From: DAOUEX01 sp034430235
GTDB taxonomy: Bacteria; Chloroflexota; Anaerolineae; UBA2200
Length of the DNA: 39,188 nt
Direction of reading: 5' to 3'
NCBI GenBank assembly: GCA_964478075.1
Contig: CAYZGO010000027.1
Coordinates: 1-39,188 of the forward strand
How positions within the stretch are numbered: the first letter of the stretch is position 1; every line of letters starts with the position of its first letter. The notes under the pieces were generated by a model. It was not told the DNA's origin. It saw only the letters and a list, made by a program, of their open reading frames with translations, and searched no databases. Made by a program: the position numbers and the translations under genes. This document shows, piece after piece, positions 14,196-21,086 of this stretch.

Positions 14196-14756
14196 ATAAG
14201 TAGTCGAGAGCACCGCATCAACGAGGCGATTACGGCCAGCGAGGTACGGCTGATCGATGAAACGGGCAAGCAGGTGGGGGTTATCCCACTTGAGGAAGCC
14301 CTGCGGCTTGCCCAGGAACGTGATCTAGATCTGGTTGAGGTCGCTCGCGCAGCCAAGCCGCCAGTCTGCCGTCTGCTGAATTATGGCAAGTTCTTGTATG
14401 AGCGGACCAAGAAGGCAAGACAGGCCCGCAAGAGCAAGCGCGCGGTGGACGTCAAAGAGATTCGTATGCAGCCCAAGATTGGTGCACACGACATCGCCTT
14501 CAAGACCAAGCGCATTCGCCAGTTTCTCGCTGATGGAGCCAAGGTGCGGGTACGGGTACGATTCCGTGGACGTGAGAGAAGCTACCCCGAGATCGGTCGG
14601 GCTTTGCTGGAACGGATTGTCACAGGGCTTGCGGATGTAGCCGTGATTGAGGAAGCGCCGACCATAGAGGCAGGGGCAAGGAGTGTGTTCATACTTTTGG
14701 CGCCCAAGCCTTTGGGCCGTGAGCGTGATAGCAAGCAGGCCAAGTCTGCGGAATAA
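14196..14756 (+). CDS. infC: Translation initiation factor IF-3, apparent ATA start codon
   Basis: Binds the 30S subunit and enforces start-codon fidelity. A naive call from the GTG at 14274 lacks the conserved N-terminus. Upstream in the same frame lie SSREHRINEAITASEVRLID and ETGKQV, which are clearly IF-3. The frame closes at a TGA at 14181-14183 and contains no ATG, GTG or TTG before 14274. The only sensible start is ATA at 14196, 5 nt after GGAG (14187-14190). This gives 186 aa, normal for IF-3. infC starting at AUU is the classic basis of IF-3 autoregulation, so a rare start fits the family. Also visible: AKPPVCRLLNYGKFLYE and the C-terminal domain motif KTKRIRQFLADGAKVRV. First gene of infC-rpmI-rplT. 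Confidence 0.9.
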   Translation: MSSREHRINEAITASEVRLIDETGKQVGVIPLEEALRLAQERDLDLVEVARAAKPPVCRLLNYGKFLYERTKKARQARKSKRAVDVKEIRMQPKIGAHDIAFKTKRIRQFLADGAKVRVRVRFRGRERSYPEIGRALLERIVTGLADVAVIEEAPTIEAGARSVFILLAPKPLGRERDSKQAKSAE

Positions 14757-14825
14757 CTGGAAGCTGGGGAACAACACACGACATAGAGACACCAGCTTTC
14801 ATGGTTAGAGGAGGTATGTAGTCAA

Positions 14826-15029
14826 GTGCCAAAGATGAAAACCCACAAGGCCACGGCCAAGCGCTTCGGCGTCACGGGCACGGGCAAACTTGTGCGGCTC
14901 AAGGGACGTCGAAGCCACCTGCGGCGCAGGAAGGCAAAGCGGGTGAAGCGTTTGTACGATCGCAAGATTGAGCTTAAAAGCAAGGGCGAGAAGGCTCGCG
15001 TGAAGCGGCTCGCGCCCTACTTGGATTGA
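14826..15029 (+). CDS. rpmI: 50S ribosomal protein L35
   Basis: 67 aa, normal for L35. Starts MPKMKTHKATAKRFGVTGTG with the family's Lys/Arg-rich core (KGRRSHLRRRKAKRVKRL). GTG start at 14826, with GAGGAGGTA at about 14808-14816 upstream. Sits between infC and rplT, the universal bacterial order. Confidence 0.97.
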   Translation: MPKMKTHKATAKRFGVTGTGKLVRLKGRRSHLRRRKAKRVKRLYDRKIELKSKGEKARVKRLAPYLD

Positions 15030-15066
15030 GGACCGTGGACTGCCTTGCTAGAAGGGGATTCTTACA

Positions 15067-15426
15067 TTGCCTAGAGTGAAGAGGGGTGTGCCGGCCCGTA
15101 AACGGCATAAGAAAGTACTAGGGTTTACCAAAGGTCAGAAGGGTAGTAAGCACTTGCTGTACAGGCGAGCCAACGAGGCTCGCCTGAAGTCGCTCTGGTA
15201 CGCCTACCGCGACCGCCGCAACCGCAAGCGCGATTTCCGGCGTCTCTGGATTGTACGTATCAACGCCGCTGCTCGTCTCTGTGGTACGACCTACCATCAA
15301 CTGATTGCTGGCCTCAACAAGGCTGGCGTGGACATTGATCGCAAGATACTGGCAGACCTCGCTGTTACTGACAGCGAGGCATTTGCTCGTCTGGCAGACG
15401 TAGCGAAGCAAGCAGTCGCTGCCTAA
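15067..15426 (+). CDS. rplT: 50S ribosomal protein L20
   Basis: 119 aa, the normal length. Starts at TTG (15067) as MPRVKRGVPARKRHKKVLGF, then the RRNRKRDFRRLWIVRINAAA segment that is diagnostic of L20. GAAGGGG lies about 10 nt upstream. L20 binds 23S rRNA early in 50S assembly and in several bacteria represses its own operon. The three genes infC, rpmI and rplT use GTG/TTG/ATA starts, none ATG. Confidence 0.97.
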   Translation: MPRVKRGVPARKRHKKVLGFTKGQKGSKHLLYRRANEARLKSLWYAYRDRRNRKRDFRRLWIVRINAAARLCGTTYHQLIAGLNKAGVDIDRKILADLAVTDSEAFARLADVAKQAVAA

Positions 15427-15476
15427 AGGCTGGGAGACCCATCGGTTCTCGAACGAAGCTGCTGGACAACTCGAGC

Positions 15477-16274
15477 ATGATCACCAGCACCGCCAATGAT
15501 AACGTTAAATACGTTCGCTCTCTGTATCGGCGGCGGACTCGGTACAAAGAGCAACTCTTTGTCGCTGAGGGTCTGTGTACAGTTGAGGAAGCAATACAGG
15601 CGGGCGTCCAGCCCGCTTTTCTCTTTCATACCCCTGCGATGCTGGCTCTGCCGCGCGGTCAACTGGTTCTGTCACGCGCAGAGGAACGAGGGGCCAGTGT
15701 CAGGGCAGTAAGCGAGCCGGTCATGTCTGTCATGGCAGATACCGTTACTCCCTCAGGTATTCTGGCTGTGCTCCCTATGCTCAGGTGCTCAATCCGTCGC
15801 CCCTTGACGTGGGTGTTGGTTGTTGACGGCTTGCGTGATCCTGGCAACCTGGGGACGATTGTGCGGTCTGCGCTCGCCGCTGGCATTGAATTGGTGATCA
15901 CTACCAGTGGCACGGTGGATGTCTACAGCCCGAAAGTAGTGCGTACAGCGATGGGGGCACACTTTCGTGTGAATCTATGCGTGGATCAACCCTGGCGCGC
16001 TATCAGAAACACTCTGGGAGGGTTGCACGTGCTTCTGGCGAAGCCGGGGGAGGGGAGCCCTTACTGGGAGGTTGACTGGCGCCAGCCGACCGGCCTGCTG
16101 ATTGGCGGCGAAGCCCAAGGGGCTGGTCCAGAGGCTGAAGAGCTGGCGACTGCCCGCGTTACGATTCCAATGCACGAATATGTCGAGTCCCTCAATGCGG
16201 CAGTAGCCGCCAGCATCTTGTTGTTCGAGGCGGCACGACAGCGATTCCATGCTGGGCAGTTTCACACATCATAG
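15477..16274 (+). CDS. TrmH/SpoU-family RNA 2'-O-methyltransferase
   Basis: 265 aa. The N-terminal L30e-like substrate-binding region (about 1-95) is followed by the SPOUT knot domain with its three motifs: DGLRDPGNLGTIVRSALAAG (motif 1, Asn and Arg), GLLIGGEAQG (motif 2) and IPMHEYVESLNAAVAASILL (motif 3, Ser-Leu-Asn). Methylates a 2'-hydroxyl of rRNA or tRNA using SAM; which nucleotide is not predictable. It is 51 bp downstream of rplT and probably cotranscribed, a common arrangement. Its 3' end overlaps the convergent amidase gene by 6 bp. Confidence 0.88.
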   Translation: MITSTANDNVKYVRSLYRRRTRYKEQLFVAEGLCTVEEAIQAGVQPAFLFHTPAMLALPRGQLVLSRAEERGASVRAVSEPVMSVMADTVTPSGILAVLPMLRCSIRRPLTWVLVVDGLRDPGNLGTIVRSALAAGIELVITTSGTVDVYSPKVVRTAMGAHFRVNLCVDQPWRAIRNTLGGLHVLLAKPGEGSPYWEVDWRQPTGLLIGGEAQGAGPEAEELATARVTIPMHEYVESLNAAVAASILLFEAARQRFHAGQFHTS

Positions 16275-16766
16275 CTGTCCCTGCTCTTCCGCGGTCAGAT
16301 GCTCTTGCAACAGCTCCAGGGCTGCCCTGGCTGACAGTTCCCTGTTCTCCCAACGATCTCCTGTCCAGACGTATCTCCTGCACTTTTCCCCGTGGGCCGA
16401 GGAGAGAGCCACGTATACGAGGCCTACCGGCTTTTCGGGTGTAGCCCCGGCGGGCCCGGCAATGCCCGTGATGGCCAGGGCCAGGTCTACCTGTAAAAGA
16501 CGCCGCACCCCTCGGGCCATGGCTATGGCCGTTTCAGGACTGACGGCCCCGTAGCGCACCAGGGCACCGGCCGGCACGTTGAGCACACGCTCCTTTGCCT
16601 CATAGGAGTAGGCGATTACGCCCCCATCGAAATAGGCTGAACTGCCAGGGACGTTGGTGATATGGGTGGCCAGTAACCCCGCAGTGCAGGATTCGGCTAC
16701 CGCGAGGGTGAGATGGCGTTGCCGCAGCAACTCGCCGACAGCTTGAGCCAGGGAATCTGTGTCCAT
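16269..16766 (-). CDS. pncC: Nicotinamide-nucleotide amidase (CinA C-terminal domain type)
   Basis: 165 aa, stand-alone CinA C-terminal domain. Hydrolyses NMN to nicotinic acid mononucleotide and ammonia. Visible: AVAESCTAGLLATHITNVPG SS (about 22-41), YSYEAKERVLNV, VSPETAIAMARGVR, ITGIAGPAGATPEKPVGLVY, all conserved in the family. GGAGG stands 9 nt before the ATG. NaMN feeds NadD, and nadD and nadE genes lie elsewhere in this window. A competence or DNA-damage role, historically assigned to CinA, is less likely for this short form. Confidence 0.88.
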   Translation of the reverse strand: MDTDSLAQAVGELLRQRHLTLAVAESCTAGLLATHITNVPGSSAYFDGGVIAYSYEAKERVLNVPAGALVRYGAVSPETAIAMARGVRRLLQVDLALAITGIAGPAGATPEKPVGLVYVALSSAHGEKCRRYVWTGDRWENRELSARAALELLQEHLTAEEQGQL

Positions 16767-16909
16767 TCTAGTGGACCTCCGAGGAACAGCTTGGATACGC
16801 AGGATATGGCAGGTGGTTGCTTGGCCCGATCCTTATGTCAGGATTCCACACTCACTTCGTTATGGGCAAAACGTCCACACCTCTTGTGCAGCAGTACACG
16901 CTGCACCAA

Positions 16910-17035
16910 TGGATAGAAGCTCAGCCGCCCGCGGGTTGCCAACCCGCCCAACAAAGAAAGACGAGACGCACAACAAAGACGAGCAACAAAAAGGCTCTTG
17001 ATTAGCGGGTCGGCTGTAGCGACAGGTTAGCCCCT
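16910..17035 (-). repeat. Degenerate attC-like site at the end of the minus-strand series
   Basis: Read on the minus strand, GGGCTAAC (complement of 17028-17035) is followed by CTGTCGCTACAGCCGACCCGC. A matching arm GCGGGCGGCTGAGC lies at about 16917-16930. The outer right core is lost. It follows the minus-strand nuclease gene by about 100 bp. GTTAGCCCCTCC resembles the cores at 7925 and 10666. The remainder of 16767-17133 holds a short palindrome (GGGTTG/CAACCC near 16932) and no gene. Confidence 0.4.
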
Positions 17036-17133
17036 CCATTATGCCTCACGGCACAGTTCTTTCAACAGCAAGCTGAGTCAGCTACTTGGGAGGCGGCTTC
17101 TCCCTGTCAAAAAAGGCGAACCGACTGAGCAAA

Positions 17134-18144
17134 TCAGTCTGGCACTATGCCGAATGGATCGGGCATTGCTGGATCCACCCCCAGGGTATGAGCCATAGAT
17201 TCCGTGCTGCGGTCCACGAGAAACTCAACCCACAGCGGAAAGTGGTCTGATACGCGATAAGACATCTGCCTCAGGGTGAGTTCCTGGTAAATCGCACCAG
17301 CCAAGTTGATTACCCCAGCCTGTTCGGTAGTGAGCAGGTCCAGCTCACCCATGAACCAGGCAATCTGGTCGTAGAACTTTGGTTTGGTGCTGTAAGTCGT
17401 CTTCAGATTCAACAACTTGGAAGGTACAATGAGCCCCGTGGACACGAATGCCTGAAAGAGGGGGTTGTCGCCGCGATCATCAACATTAAAGTCCCCGAGC
17501 ACGATCAAGTTGCTTTCCTCGGCACCGGTCTTGGCTCGGTCACGTATCTCTGTAGCGATGTACTTAGCTAGAGCTTTGAGTTCTCCCAAGCGATCCGCTG
17601 GTACGTCGCCATACCTGATGTGGGCTGTCAGTAGAGCGAAACTCTCACCCCCCGATTGGAACCCCACGATGTATGGGCTACGGTCGAATTGCTCGGCAGG
17701 ATCTCCCTCATCGGTAGGGGGCAGGACGATCTCCCCCGCCAGTCCCGACGGCTGCACCCGTCGCTTGTCATAGATGAAGGCCAATCTCTCTGTGTTGCCT
17801 CTAGTGCCAGCGGAAACATCAGTAACGATCAGGTCCCAATTCGACCCCAGGAAGTCGTCCAGCAGCATTCGTATGCCCGATGTGTCTCTCTTGACTTCTT
17901 GGATGGCGATGACGTCGAATCGCCGCACGATCTCGGCGATGTACGCCATCGCGCGCAGGTTGCGTTTGGGGCTGCCAGGGTTCTTCTCCCACTGTTCACA
18001 CACCCGCCCGAAATTCCTAATGTTCCAGGTACCGATCAACAGGTTATGGTCGCTCAGCTTTCCGGGCAGTTGGGAGTGTTCGATTCGGCGTCGGAGCCGG
18101 ACAATGTCTTCAACTACCACACGAGGGTAATCTCCATAATCCAT
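17134..18144 (-). CDS. Endonuclease/exonuclease/phosphatase (DNase I-like) family protein
   Basis: 336 aa. The four-layer EEP fold is marked by GTWNIRNF (38-45, metal-binding Asn), IQEVKRD (81-87, catalytic Glu), LLTAHIRYGD, LGDFNVDDRGDNP (Asp and Asn) and VSDHFPLWVEF (catalytic Asp-His). It is a metal-dependent phosphodiesterase; nucleic acid or phospholipid substrates are both possible. I chose the ATG at 18144, which has AGGAGG 8 nt upstream, over the longer frame to 18207. There is no signal peptide. Last gene of the minus-strand cassette-like series. Confidence 0.82.
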   Translation of the reverse strand: MDYGDYPRVVVEDIVRLRRRIEHSQLPGKLSDHNLLIGTWNIRNFGRVCEQWEKNPGSPKRNLRAMAYIAEIVRRFDVIAIQEVKRDTSGIRMLLDDFLGSNWDLIVTDVSAGTRGNTERLAFIYDKRRVQPSGLAGEIVLPPTDEGDPAEQFDRSPYIVGFQSGGESFALLTAHIRYGDVPADRLGELKALAKYIATEIRDRAKTGAEESNLIVLGDFNVDDRGDNPLFQAFVSTGLIVPSKLLNLKTTYSTKPKFYDQIAWFMGELDLLTTEQAGVINLAGAIYQELTLRQMSYRVSDHFPLWVEFLVDRSTESMAHTLGVDPAMPDPFGIVPD

Positions 18145-18330
18145 ACTTGTGCCTCCTATTGCCGTAGTATTGGGGGCAGGCTGCCTAGCGCATGGCAGCT
18201 CAGCCACCTGCAGCTTTGCAAGACGCGCTACTGAGAAGAGCTCTACGCAGAAACAGGACGAGCATCAATAAGACTCTCGAGCAGCGCTCGGGCCTCTTCG
18301 ACCTTTGTTGAACCCACCGAAAACGCCTGA

Positions 18331-18891
18331 TTAAAAGAACAGGAAATAGCGGGGTACACGTTTCACGTAGTCACGGTATAGATCACCGTATTGTTGCAAG
18401 CACGATCCTTCTTCAGCCAGAACTCGAGAGTGGGTAAAGAACGGAACCACCACTACTACAAACATCGCGGCCCACGAGCCTATTGCAACACATATGCCTA
18501 AGAATAAGACGCTCCCCGCGACTATTTGTGGATTACGTGATATTTTGTAAAGCCCCCTTGTAGCTGGCTGATTCATTGGCGTGTTCTTAAAGTTGAGAAG
18601 CGCAACAACGAACCCAGTCAAACCGATTGCAAAGAGAATGCTTCCCACAATGAAGACAACATCTCCGACTTTTAGCGGAGTGAAGATTATTAGACCAAGA
18701 GAGACAAGGACAAGCAGTTTTCCTATGAGAGAGACGGTTCTTTGTTTCCGACTCCAGCCGGACCTATCATAGAGTCTTGCTATCACATCCTTGGGAAATG
18801 TCAGGATGAGAATACCGAATACTGAATAGAACAAACACAATGGAATCCAGCCGTTGAGCCATCCTAGTCCAAGTGCGGGAACCAGTTCCAT
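18331..18891 (-). CDS. Membrane methyltransferase, isoprenylcysteine carboxyl methyltransferase-like (paralog 1)
   Basis: 186 aa, about five hydrophobic segments. The C-terminal half carries the ICMT/phospholipid methyltransferase signature: GLYKISRNPQIVAGSVLFLG (SAM-binding Arg-x-Pro region) and a final EEGSCLQQYGDLYRDYVKRV with the conserved Glu-Glu and Tyr. Expected to methylate a lipid-like or prenylated substrate at the membrane; the substrate is unknown. AGGAGG precedes the ATG. It is about three-quarters identical by eye to the gene at 19207-19767, including both ends, so the two are a recent tandem duplication. A 177-bp MITE-like repeat ends 24 bp upstream of its start. Confidence 0.75.
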   Translation of the reverse strand: MELVPALGLGWLNGWIPLCLFYSVFGILILTFPKDVIARLYDRSGWSRKQRTVSLIGKLLVLVSLGLIIFTPLKVGDVVFIVGSILFAIGLTGFVVALLNFKNTPMNQPATRGLYKISRNPQIVAGSVLFLGICVAIGSWAAMFVVVVVPFFTHSRVLAEEGSCLQQYGDLYRDYVKRVPRYFLFF

Positions 18892-18914
18892 TTCTCATTC
18901 CTCCTATGAATGCC

Positions 18915-19091
18915 TACCAGCACAGCGTTATCGAAGTCTCGATGGCGGTGTCATTCTGAGCCGGAGCGCAGCGAAGGCGAGGAATCTCCGATTACTCAAT
19001 GGAAATGGCTTGTATCGCCTAACAGAGATTCTTCGCTCCCTCCGGTCGCTCAGAATGACAGGTTACCGGAATTAAGGTAACAATGTACTAG
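18915..19091. mobile_element. MITE-like palindromic element, copy A (177 bp)
   Basis: Matches 26818-27088. The inner arms TGTCATTCTGAGC (from 18947) and GCTCAGAATGACA (to 19060) pair, with nested GGAATCT/AGATTC. The right outer end GGTAACAATGTACTAG is identical to copy B; the left outer end is diverged. The TGTCATTCTGAGC hairpin is a widespread bacterial palindrome. Sits between a cassette end and the paralog 1 start. A plus-strand ORF across it is incidental. Confidence 0.75.
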
Positions 19092-19104
19092 CCGTAGAAA
19101 TCGC

Positions 19105-19184
19105 GGCCTAGCGGATGAGCTGACTGGCGAGGTCAGAGCCTGCACTGAGCTTGCCCAAGTGTCAGCTTCAGCGCGGGCTAGGCC
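19105..19184 (-). repeat. attC-like site after methyltransferase paralog 2
   Basis: GGCCTAGC at 19105-19112 and GCTAGGCC at 19177-19184 are complementary outer cores. Inner arms GATGAGCTGAC and GTCAGCTTCAGC pair with an offset. Length 80 bp, within the classical attC range. The cores deviate from YAAC/GTTR (TAGC/GCTA). It begins 22 bp after the stop of the upstream minus-strand gene. Confidence 0.5.
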
Positions 19185-19206
19185 GGCTTCACCTGAAAAC
19201 TCGTAA

Positions 19207-19767
19207 TCAAAAAAACAGGAAATATCTGGGCACGCGTTTCACGTAGTCACGGTATGAATCACCGTATTGTTTCAAGCACGATTCTTCTTCAGCTAGAATG
19301 CTAAAGTGGCCAAACAGCTTACTTGCGACTAGTGCAAACATCGCGACCCACGAGCCTATTGCAATACATATTCCGAGAAATAAGATGCCCAACGCAAGTA
19401 TTTGTGGATGACGTGATATCCTGTAGAGACCGCTTGTGACTGGCTGATTCGTTGGTGTGTTCCTAAAGTTGAAAACTGCAACAGTCACCCCAGCCAGACC
19501 AAGTACAACTAGAATGCTTCCAAGAATGAAAACAGGATTTCCAACTTTCAGTGGGGTGAAGATTATCAGACCAAGACAGACAAGGGCGAACAGTTTTCCT
19601 ATAACAGTCAGGATTCTCTGTCTCCGGCTCCAGCCAGACCTATCAAAAAGCCTTCTTACCACAGCCCTAGGGGATGTCATCATCAGAATACCGATTGTCA
19701 AACAATACAAACTCAACGGAATCCATCCGTTGAGCCATCCTAATTGGAGTTCTGGGATCAGTTCCAT
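19207..19767 (-). CDS. Membrane methyltransferase, isoprenylcysteine carboxyl methyltransferase-like (paralog 2)
   Basis: 186 aa, same architecture as the protein at 18331-18891: several membrane segments, GLYRISRHPQILALGILFLG and a C-terminal EEESCLKQYGDSYRDYVKRV. Compared with paralog 1, the SAM-binding motif here has the usual His-Pro where paralog 1 has Asn-Pro, so this copy is closer to the family pattern. AGGAGG stands 7 nt before the ATG. It is bounded on both sides by attC-like palindromes (19105-19184 and 19784-19925), fitting a single-gene cassette. Confidence 0.78.
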   Translation of the reverse strand: MELIPELQLGWLNGWIPLSLYCLTIGILMMTSPRAVVRRLFDRSGWSRRQRILTVIGKLFALVCLGLIIFTPLKVGNPVFILGSILVVLGLAGVTVAVFNFRNTPTNQPVTSGLYRISRHPQILALGILFLGICIAIGSWVAMFALVASKLFGHFSILAEEESCLKQYGDSYRDYVKRVPRYFLFF

Positions 19768-19783
19768 TTGTCACTCCTCCTGT

Positions 19784-19925
19784 AGATAACGCACGGGAGC
19801 TCAGCCCTTCGCTACGCTCAGGACGCTTCGCAGCCGCGCACGCTCACCTTTGCCGACCACAGCGGCGGGCGTAACGACCTCGCTAACCGCGCCGATAGCC
19901 GCGTGGGCTGCAGGGGATGTTAGGT
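19784..19925 (-). repeat. attC-like site between the nuclease-like gene and methyltransferase paralog 2
   Basis: Minus-strand order: stop codon TAA of the 19920-20606 gene embedded in ACCTAAC (complement of GTTAGGT, 19919-19925), then CCCCTGCAGCCC, a loop region, GGGCTGAGCTCCC and GTTATCT at 19784-19790. The outer cores and the GCAGCCC/GGGCTGAGC arms are in attC order. About 142 bp long. This is the clearest palindrome of the minus-strand series. Confidence 0.6.
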
Positions 19926-20606
19926 GCCCGACGATTCTAGTTCGTTTACGTCAACAAATACGTGAAGAACGTATTGGGAAAGCTTGTGCTCCCGAAGGCC
20001 AAGAAACGACTCCAAGAGCTTGATCGCCCCCTGCCATTCTAACCGAGTGCCCGGACCACCTATTTCTTCATCCTTGATGAAATAGATAAAAAGCAAGTAC
20101 GCCGGAAGGGCATTAAGCCTACGAAGCAAGTACAGATGAGCAAGCCGGTTTGTATATTGATAGAAGCAGGTGGCCCAGTCAGCCTCAGAATGCGAGCCAA
20201 GGAACCGCTTGGTTTCGTCCAGGCTCTTACGAATCTTCGTAAGCGATCGGCCACTTGCGCCTGTGGGCTTGGTAACAAGCTCTTGGATATGTGCCTTTGC
20301 CTCTACAAGTATGATATCTCCCCGGTCTGTCTTCGCCAGCCCATCCCAGACGGGGCCCAACCTGGGCCAAAACGATGCTAAGGGCACCTCTTTCAACGTG
20401 ATGCCGAGCCTATCTATGAACTCCTGATCTCTATACTCGGCGTAATCGTCATCGGTCAGGGGTGACAGCCAGCGTACACGTTCCCCCTGAGTAAGTCTGA
20501 GTGTGGTAGCAAGAACCCTATCAGTGAGCTCAGGGCACTCGTTTACCAAGATCTGGAGCCACTTCTGGCTGCCGCGCAACGCTTGACCTTGCTCTTTCCG
20601 TGACAT
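19920..20606 (-). CDS. Putative PD-(D/E)XK nuclease-like protein
   Basis: 228-aa soluble protein of a family I cannot name. Residues 80-110 read WPRLGPVWDGLAKTDRGDII and then LVEAKAH, a strand-turn-strand with Asp88 and Glu102-x-Lys104 that fits the PD-(D/E)XK catalytic core. A Ser/Arg/Lys-rich helix and a Trp/Tyr/Leu-rich region follow. If active it would be a metal-dependent nuclease, but many such stand-alone proteins are uncharacterised. A conserved upstream His or Glu is not evident. AAAGGAGG before the ATG sets the start. The stop lies inside the attC-like core downstream, consistent with a cassette gene. Confidence 0.55.
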   Translation of the reverse strand: MSRKEQGQALRGSQKWLQILVNECPELTDRVLATTLRLTQGERVRWLSPLTDDDYAEYRDQEFIDRLGITLKEVPLASFWPRLGPVWDGLAKTDRGDIILVEAKAHIQELVTKPTGASGRSLTKIRKSLDETKRFLGSHSEADWATCFYQYTNRLAHLYLLRRLNALPAYLLFIYFIKDEEIGGPGTRLEWQGAIKLLESFLGLREHKLSQYVLHVFVDVNELESSGT

Positions 20607-20644
20607 TACTCGATCCTCCTTTCTCCAGGGACGCCAAATGGCGT

Positions 20645-20839
20645 CAAGTTGAGCCGCGTGGTCCCCCGCGGACTAGGGCAATCTCAGGCCCAACCACACG
20701 CATTCACCGAGGGGATAGCTGCGTCACGTGTAGCGCCGTATTGGGGACCCATCACTTGAACAAATCTATCGCAGAGTCCTCCTATTGGTGCGCATTTGCA
20801 CGCTTGACGAAATCTCTCGGTCGACCACCGGCTCAAATT
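20645..20839 (-). repeat. Possible attC-like site upstream of the nuclease-like gene
   Basis: The arms AATTTGAGCCGGTGG (minus strand of 20825-20839) and CCACGCGGCTCAACTT (minus strand of 20646-20661) pair over about 13 positions. The outer cores are not recognisable. It occupies the gap between the small ORF below and the nuclease-like gene, so position favours a decayed attC. Confidence 0.3.
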
Positions 20840-20840
20840 C

Positions 20841-20996
20841 CTAGAAGGGTATTTCTTCCTCTGGTACTCCTATTTTGTCTACATACTGCTTGGGATGGTA
20901 GCGGCCATCGTGGACTTTGATATCAGGGAAGCGAGGCACTACGCTTAATGTCGCTTTCCCATGTATCGTCGCGCCGGATTTGCAAAGCCACCTCAC
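20841..20996 (-). CDS. Hidden small ORF, 51 aa
   Basis: From the GTG at 20996 to TAG at 20841-20843 the minus strand encodes 51 aa. They include GATIHGKATLSVVPRFPDIK, then VHDGRYHPKQYVDK and IGVPEEEIPF, a composition typical of a genuine folded protein and not of a random frame. The ribosome site is poor, so the true start may be elsewhere or this may be the C-terminal remnant of a longer gene. It falls exactly in the otherwise empty 480-bp gap between two cassette-like genes. Function unknown. Confidence 0.4.
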   Translation of the reverse strand: MRWLCKSGATIHGKATLSVVPRFPDIKVHDGRYHPKQYVDKIGVPEEEIPF

Positions 20997-21050
20997 TGAA
21001 CAAGATCACCAATATCGCCAAAGCGCCGCTGCTTTCGAGCGCCGATAGCT

Positions 21051-21077
21051 GCGGTCGGCTCCACTGAGCTGTTAGGC
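21051..21077 (-). repeat. attC-like half-site after the HEPN-like gene
   Basis: On the minus strand GCCTAACAGCTCAGTGGAGC then CGACCGC directly follows the gene ending at 21087. It is a textbook left half of an attC (core plus AGCCGACC arm). The right half was not found in the next 90 bp. Confidence 0.45.
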
Positions 21078-21086
21078 AGCGGCCAT

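Noticed and set aside
14274..14756. IF-3 starting at the GTG at 14274
   Set aside because: It removes the conserved RINEAITASEVRLID region, which is in the same frame upstream without a stop.
18951..19060. CRISPR-like repeat
   Set aside because: Single palindromic element with one distant second copy, no regular spacers and no cas genes.
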